In this document: one piece after another, positions 59,821 to 64,000 of the stretch
Layout of the letters: the number at the start of each line of letters is the position of its first letter
Numbering within the stretch: the first letter of the stretch is position 1
Source of the DNA: Myxocyprinus asiaticus
Taxonomy: Eukaryota > Chordata > Actinopteri > Cypriniformes > Catostomidae
Direction of reading: 5' to 3'
DNA: 64,000 nucleotides
Assembly (NCBI RefSeq): GCF_019703515.2
Contig: NC_059372.1
Coordinates: 19,830,931 to 19,894,930 of the forward strand
Translations under genes and position numbers: made by a program
Notes under the pieces: generated by a model
The model's database searches: none
What the model saw: only the letters and a program-made list of their open reading frames with translations
Told to the model about the DNA's origin: nothing

Positions 59821-60324
59821 TTAGTATCTATTTTCAATTTGAAAATTTATGTTACTCAGACTTGGGAAGAGCTCGTTTTGGAATTTTACCCTATCTCGGC
59901 CTTCTTCGTTCTCAGGAACTCCAACAATTTGGACGTTGTTTCGCCGATTACAATTCTCAAGGTCTTCCAACTTTTCCCAAATGCACTCCAAGTCCTCCTT
60001 CATCGCTAGCGTGTTAGCAGCAAATTCCCTCTCCGATGACTCCAGATAATCGATCCGTTTCTCGACGTCCCCCACTCTTGTAACCAACTCAGTGAATTTC
60101 GTCTCCATGGCAGTGATCAATCGATGTATTACAGCAAGATTCTCCAAGTAAGCAACAACCTTCGTCAGCACTGCCATCATGTTCGACAGTTGATGCTGAA
60201 TCTCTTCCACCGCACTGGCCAAATTGAGTCCCGGGCTTTCGGCCTGTTGCTCAGGGGCTTCAGCTTGAGTACGTAAGTGTCTTTTAATGTTTCCAGAGCC
60301 CAAGGACTTTGAATTCTTTGACAT
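59821..60324 (-). pseudogene. LINE-1 ORF1 (coiled-coil RNA-binding protein), C-terminally cut
   Basis: A 167-codon frame starts MSKNSKSLGSG. Its middle (residues about 45-130) is heptad-rich (LITAMETKFTELVTRVGDVE, then YLESSEREFAANTLAMKEDL) and predicts the trimerising coiled coil of L1 ORF1p. It continues into LENCNRRNNVQIVGVPE, which is the start of the RRM-like domain of L1-type ORF1 proteins. The frame ends at 59,821, about where the tandem array begins, so the C-terminal half is missing. It would bind the L1 RNA if whole. Confidence 0.85.
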
Positions 60325-60468
60325 ATTGTCTTCATAGAACAGTTGTGAAACCGAGTGTATCGAATCTCACTGGATTATGACACAACAAGTATTAAAACTA
60401 GCAAAGTGCACAGAGTTCGCCATTCACACATCTGAACCTCGCATGGTGCCACATGACTTGCAAGATGA

Positions 60469-61020
60469 ATTTTTAAGTGAATAACAACTTAAATTTAGCT
60501 TTTTTGCTCATACAAATCTATCATATTGCTTCAGAAGACTTGGAATTTAGCACAGGGGTTTTCAAACTGTGGTCCAGGGACCCTCAGGTGACCACGAGGG
60601 GGTGCTAAGGGGTCCGTGAAACTTTTCAGGGAGAAAACAAAAAGAGTAAAAAAAAAAAATGTAAAAGAAAAAATGTATTAATTAAAATATATATATATAT
60701 ATATATATATAATTATTTTATATACTTTCTAAAGACTTTCTAAAGTCGGAAATCATGAGATTTATTGTGATTATTTTCTTCTATTGACAGCTATAGTTTC
60801 TCTTCACCGTTGTTGCCTTTTGCTTTCTCAGTGGGGTTGTAAGACAGTATTATCTGAAAAGCTATGTATATAAACTCTCTAAAATAAGTTTGCAATGAAT
60901 TGAAAATTTTTCTAGTGATGTTTATACAACTAACTTTAATTATGGGTAGAAAAAAAGATACAAACTAAATACAAGGTAAAAATATATATGACACTATTTT
61001 AATACTTTATTTTAGCTTAA
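60469..61020. other. cacnb3 intron or 3' flank, no gene seen
   Basis: Contains a (TA)n run at about 60,688-60,712. No exon of the calcium-channel subunit was recognised. Confidence 0.45.
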
Positions 61021-61691
61021 AGGGATAGTTTACCCAAAAATGAAAATTCTCTTATTATTTACTCACCCTCATGCCATCCCAGATGTGTATGACTTTCTTA
61101 TTTCAGAAGAATATTTCAGCTCTGTAGGTCCACACAATGCAAGTGAATGTTGATCAGACGTTGCAGCTCCAAAAATCACATAATTGAAACAAAAGTCATC
61201 CATATGACTCCAGTGGTTTAATCCATACCTTCAGAAGCGATATGATAGATGTGGGTGAGAAACAGATCAAAATTTAAGTACATTTTTTTTACTCTAAATC
61301 TCCACTTTCACATTCCCTTTCAGATGTGAAAGTGAAACTACACTGGCCCCACATGTGACTTTCAGATGTAAGAGTGAAAGTGGAGATTTAGAGTAAAAAA
61401 AAAGGACTTAAATTTTGATCTGTTTCTCACCTACACCTATCGTATCACTTCTGAAGATATAGATTTAACCACTGGAGTCTTATGGATTACTTTTATGTTT
61501 CCTTTATGTGAATTTTGGAGCTACAAAGGTCTAATCACCATTCACTTGCATTGTGTGGACCTACAAAGCTTAAATATTCTTCTAAAAATCTTCATTTGTG
61601 TTCTGCTGAAGAAAGAAAGTCATACACATATGGGATGGAATGAGGGTGAGTAAATGATGAGAGAATTTTCATTTTTAGGTGAACTATTCCT
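61021..61691. mobile_element. palindromic TTAA MITE, family 1, best-preserved copy
   Basis: Flanked by TTAA at 61017-61020 and 61692-61695. AGGGATAGTTTACCCAAAAA at the left is mirrored by TTTTTAGGTGAACTATTCCT at the right. The central hairpin (CTCTAAATCTCCACTTTCAC with its complement near 61,376) extends the palindrome to nearly the whole 670 bp. Confidence 0.88.
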
Positions 61692-61695
61692 TTAA

Positions 61696-62173
61696 GTACA
61701 ATGATAATATAAACACCAATTATTTAATTTTGCAATCAACATGCTGCCTTTAATTGATCATGCTTACTATTTTTCTCAAACACTATCAATGGGTCTTTAT
61801 TCATGAAAATATACAGCTGCCTTTATATTTTAGGAAGGGGGTCCCTCGCTATGAGAATCAATGTACTGTATGTGGGGGTCCTCAAGTCATTTTAATCAAT
61901 TCAACTGGAAATTTGTCATACAATTGCAATGGGTTAATCTTAAAAATAGACTTTAACATTTTTGGAGTGTGGAGGAGAGAAAGTCTTGCAGGTTTAGTAC
62001 AACAGGAAGGTGAGTATGTGATGACAGAATTTTTTTTTTTCATGTAAACTATTCCATTAAACAGGTAAGATTTGTTATTAACACATTTAATAGCAGTTTA
62101 GCACTGAACAAATGAAACTCAACCATAATATTTTGCACTGCATTGGTTATGTTTCACGATAATGTTCTTTACT

Positions 62174-62205
<32 letters not shown>

Positions 62206-62362
62206 CAGAGAATAATTAATCCAACCCTCACCCTTTATTTGAGATAGTGCTCATTCAATTAGCTCCTGCGTTTCTGAGAACTGGAGGGAAAGGGAGATGG
62301 TGCATTTAATGGAGCTTCATTACAACGTCTTCAGTCCATGCAGTTAACAATTAAAAACGTAC
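61696..62362. other. cacnb3 intron 3' of the 62,363 exon
   Basis: No exon. A (GACA)n microsatellite lies at 62174-62206. Confidence 0.5.
62174..62206. repeat. (GACA)n microsatellite
   Basis: About eight GACA units with one variant (AAAC). Confidence 0.95.
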
Positions 62363-62533
62363 CTGTTGGCTTGAGTTGGCCGAGGGTGGTGTAACTACAT
62401 TTTGCTCCACTAGAGGGTTTGTCAGGGCAGAGCCTGGTAGGTGAGTGGCACGCCAGTATATGTCCAAATATTCGGCCAGGTGTTCACAGGCGTCCTCTAA
62501 CTGATTCTCATCCAGTATGACGTCAAACATTTC
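62363..62533 (-). CDS. cacnb3: calcium channel beta subunit (cacnb3-like), next exon, end of GK domain
   Basis: Fifty-seven codons in phase 0 after a GCATTAG acceptor and before a GTACGT donor, so it joins in frame to the exon 469 bp upstream, giving ..[15 protein letters not shown]... Residues 2-31 hold the conserved end of the guanylate-kinase domain ([16 protein letters not shown], then YWRATH). The remaining 26 residues are the start of the variable tail (rich in Pro, Ser, Asn) and fit no paralogue clearly. A further 3' coding exon is expected to the left. I could not find it between 43.9 and 62.3 kb, perhaps because the fast-evolving tail is unrecognisable by eye. Confidence 0.88.
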
Positions 62534-62703
62534 CTAATGCAGGATTATATGGGTGAGAAAAATAAGAGTGAAAAAAAATGCATTTATAGTTTTGGCTTGA
62601 CACATTTTTTCCAAGAATTTCTCTTCTCAGAATATAAAACACAAAATCCCATAGACGTCCATTGAAAAATTCTAACTGTAACTTCTCAAAGAGCTTTCTT
62701 TTT

Positions 62704-62754
62704 ATCATCTATCTGTCTATCTGTCTGTCTATCTATCTATCTGTCAGTCTGTCT
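62704..62754. repeat. (ATCT)/(GTCT)n microsatellite
   Basis: Alternating ATCT and GTCT tetranucleotides over about 50 bp in the intron between the two recognised cacnb3 exons. Confidence 0.95.
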
Positions 62755-63002
62755 AGACTATATAGCTGCATAGATCTTAAATTATGTAACCTAGTATACA
62801 TAAGGCCTATACAGCTGTCAAACTTTAAGGCTTAAAACTTTCAGGCAAAGCTTTTACAAACCAACATCAAAGTCTGTCTTGATGAATTTTCCTTTTTTAG
62901 TTTATATATTGATATCAGAGTAAGCAGAACTACAGGATCATAGGTTTGGTTTAATCTATGTAACTACATTAGCAGGAGTTAAATGTGTGCACTGGGACTC
63001 AC

Positions 63003-63098
63003 TGGTGGGCACTGCGCTAGTTTATCTCCTGCCATCATTTGCACATTGAGATGTTTGCTTTGAGATTTCCCTCTGGATTTAATGAGTCTTTGAAGGAC
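63003..63098 (-). CDS. cacnb3: calcium channel beta subunit (cacnb3-like), internal exon
   Basis: Thirty-two codons in phase 0 between a CTACCCCAG acceptor and a CCACCA|GTGAGT donor. The peptide begins [18 protein letters not shown] and ends KLAQCPP. This is the strongly conserved guanylate-kinase-like core of voltage-gated calcium channel beta subunits, which binds the alpha-interaction domain of the pore subunit and controls trafficking and gating. The QMMA at residues 20-23 matches what I recall of beta3 and differs from the equivalent in beta1, beta2 and beta4. Earlier exons lie beyond the right edge. A Tc1-like element begins only 76 bp upstream. Confidence 0.9.
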
Positions 63099-63173
63099 CT
63101 GGGGTAGAATGAGCGACAGTGAGAAAATAAGAGGGCAACAGTGTGAGCTATCCTTCAGAGACAACTGAACATA

Positions 63174-64000
63174 CAGAGCCCTCCATAAGTATTTAGATAG
63201 TGAGACACTTTTCATAATTTTGGCTCTCTACACCACCACAATGGATGAAGCAATCAATATGTGGTTGAAGTGCAGACTGTCAGCTTTAATTTGAAGGGAT
63301 TTACATCCAAACTGGGTGAACAGATCAAGAATTACAGCATTTTTTTAAAACACAGACCCCCATTTTAAGGGCTCAAAAGTAATTGGACAAACTAACATAA
63401 TCATAATCATAAATAAAATGATCATTCTTAATACTTGGTTTAAAATCCTTTGCAGTGAATGACTGTCTGAAGTCTGGAACCCACTGACATCACCAAATTA
63501 TGGTTTTCCTCCCTAGGGATAGTTTGCCAGGCCTTTATTGCAGTGGTCTTAGGTTGATGCTTGTTTGTGGGTCTTTCTGCTTTCAGTTTTGTCTTCAGCA
63601 AGTAAAATTCATGTTCAATTGTGTTGAGGTCAGTTGACTGACACAGCCATTGAAGAATATTCCACTTCTTTGCCTTGAAAAGCTATTTGGTGTCTTTCAC
63701 AGTATGTTTTTGGTCACTGTCCATCAGCACTGTGAAGCACTGTCCTCTCAGTTTTGCAGCATTTGGCTGAATCTGAGCAGATAGTATAGCCCTAAACACT
63801 TCAGAATTCATCCTGGTGCTTCTGTCAGCAGTCATATCATCAACAAACACTAGTGACCCAGTTCCATTGGCAGCCATACCTGCCCATGTTATAACACTGC
63901 CTCCATTTTAACACCTTAAAATAGCTTCTCAGTCAATTGTCCAATTACTTTTGAGCCCCAGAAAATGGGGGGTCTGTGTATAAAAAAAATGCTGTAATTC
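63174..64000 (-). mobile_element. Tc1-like transposon, cut by the window edge
   Basis: CAGAGCCCTCCATAAGTATT begins after TA at 63172-63173. An inner inverted repeat is visible: 63,329-63,385 (AATTACAGCATTTTTTTAAA through CAAAAGTAATTGGACAA) pairs with 63,937-64,000. The right tip therefore lies about 150 bp beyond the window. It is a deleted copy in a cacnb3 intron. Confidence 0.88.
63640..63895 (-). pseudogene. Tc1-like transposase remnant
   Basis: A short minus-strand frame reads MAANGTGSLVFVDDMTADRS and ends VLMDSDQKHTVKDTK, the region around the second catalytic Asp of a Tc1-type transposase (MDSDQKHT). The DNA-binding region and the Glu-containing end are missing, so the copy is a deletion derivative. 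Confidence 0.8.

Larger units (their letters stand above)
55536..60458 (-). mobile_element. LINE-1 element with target-site duplications
   Basis: The 4.9-kb element runs on the minus strand from a 134-base 5' leader to a terminal A tract (T run at 55536-55547). A 10-bp duplication TGCAAGATGA lies on both sides (55526-55535 and 60459-60468), showing a single target-primed insertion. The order is ORF1, a 250-bp-period tandem array, ORF2 with endonuclease, reverse transcriptase and C-terminal domain, then a 3' UTR with TA repeats. All coding parts are damaged. Confidence 0.92.

Noticed and set aside
43900..62362. DDX23 exons, expected from the mammalian gene order
   Set aside because: No helicase motifs were seen on either strand.

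Overview
This window is vertebrate nuclear DNA from a teleost fish. Cypriniformes (carp, zebrafish and relatives) are the best guess, because the palindromic TTAA-flanked MITEs, Tc1-like transposons, an L2 tail ending in repeated TTCTGA and the SINE type are those I associate with cyprinid genomes. The DNA is AT-rich and gene-poor. Coding sequence lies in short exons with consensus splice sites, and most of the rest that can be interpreted is transposon-derived. Nothing bacterial, phage-like or CRISPR-like is present.

Genes. One complete gene is readable. It is rnd1, an atypical Rho-family GTPase, on the minus strand from a TATA-box promoter near 43,850 to a stop codon at 26,472. Its five coding exons are 43713-43594, 43025-42938, 31353-31244, 31007-30873 and 26717-26472, and they join in phase to 232 codons. 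Two coding exons of a voltage-gated calcium channel beta subunit, best matched to cacnb3, lie on the same strand at 63098-63003 and 62533-62363. The rest of that gene is outside the window or was not found. As I recall, RND1 and CACNB3 are also near neighbours in mammals, so this is probably an old linkage.

Layout. 1-22,300 has no recognised host gene. It holds a 3.0-kb hAT-type element (5,537-8,564) carrying nested palindromic repeats, an L2-clade LINE 3' fragment (about 15,232-16,590), a short hAT MITE (16,830-17,327) and a Tc1 transposon with an uninterrupted transposase (18,644-20,211). A decayed Tc1 copy lies at about 22,325-23,706. The 3' untranslated region of rnd1 probably occupies much of 23,950-26,471. 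The 11.6-kb second intron of rnd1 has taken many insertions: a SINE, a solo LTR, a Tc1-like element split by a TTAA MITE, and another Tc1-like element split by a 1.9-kb hAT element. Between rnd1 and cacnb3 are a Tc1 copy (46,661-48,256), a near-identical inverted fragment of it at 44,671-44,857, several MITEs, and a 4.9-kb LINE-1 element (55,536-60,458) with clear target-site duplications and an internal 250-bp tandem array. The window ends inside another Tc1-like element, in a cacnb3 intron.

Rnd1 and calcium-channel beta subunits both act in excitable and neural cells, but nothing in the sequence shows that they are co-regulated. I found no undescribed system. The most unusual features are the uninterrupted Tc1 transposase, the 187-bp inverted near-identical pair, the 250-bp array inside the LINE-1, and the layered nesting of elements.
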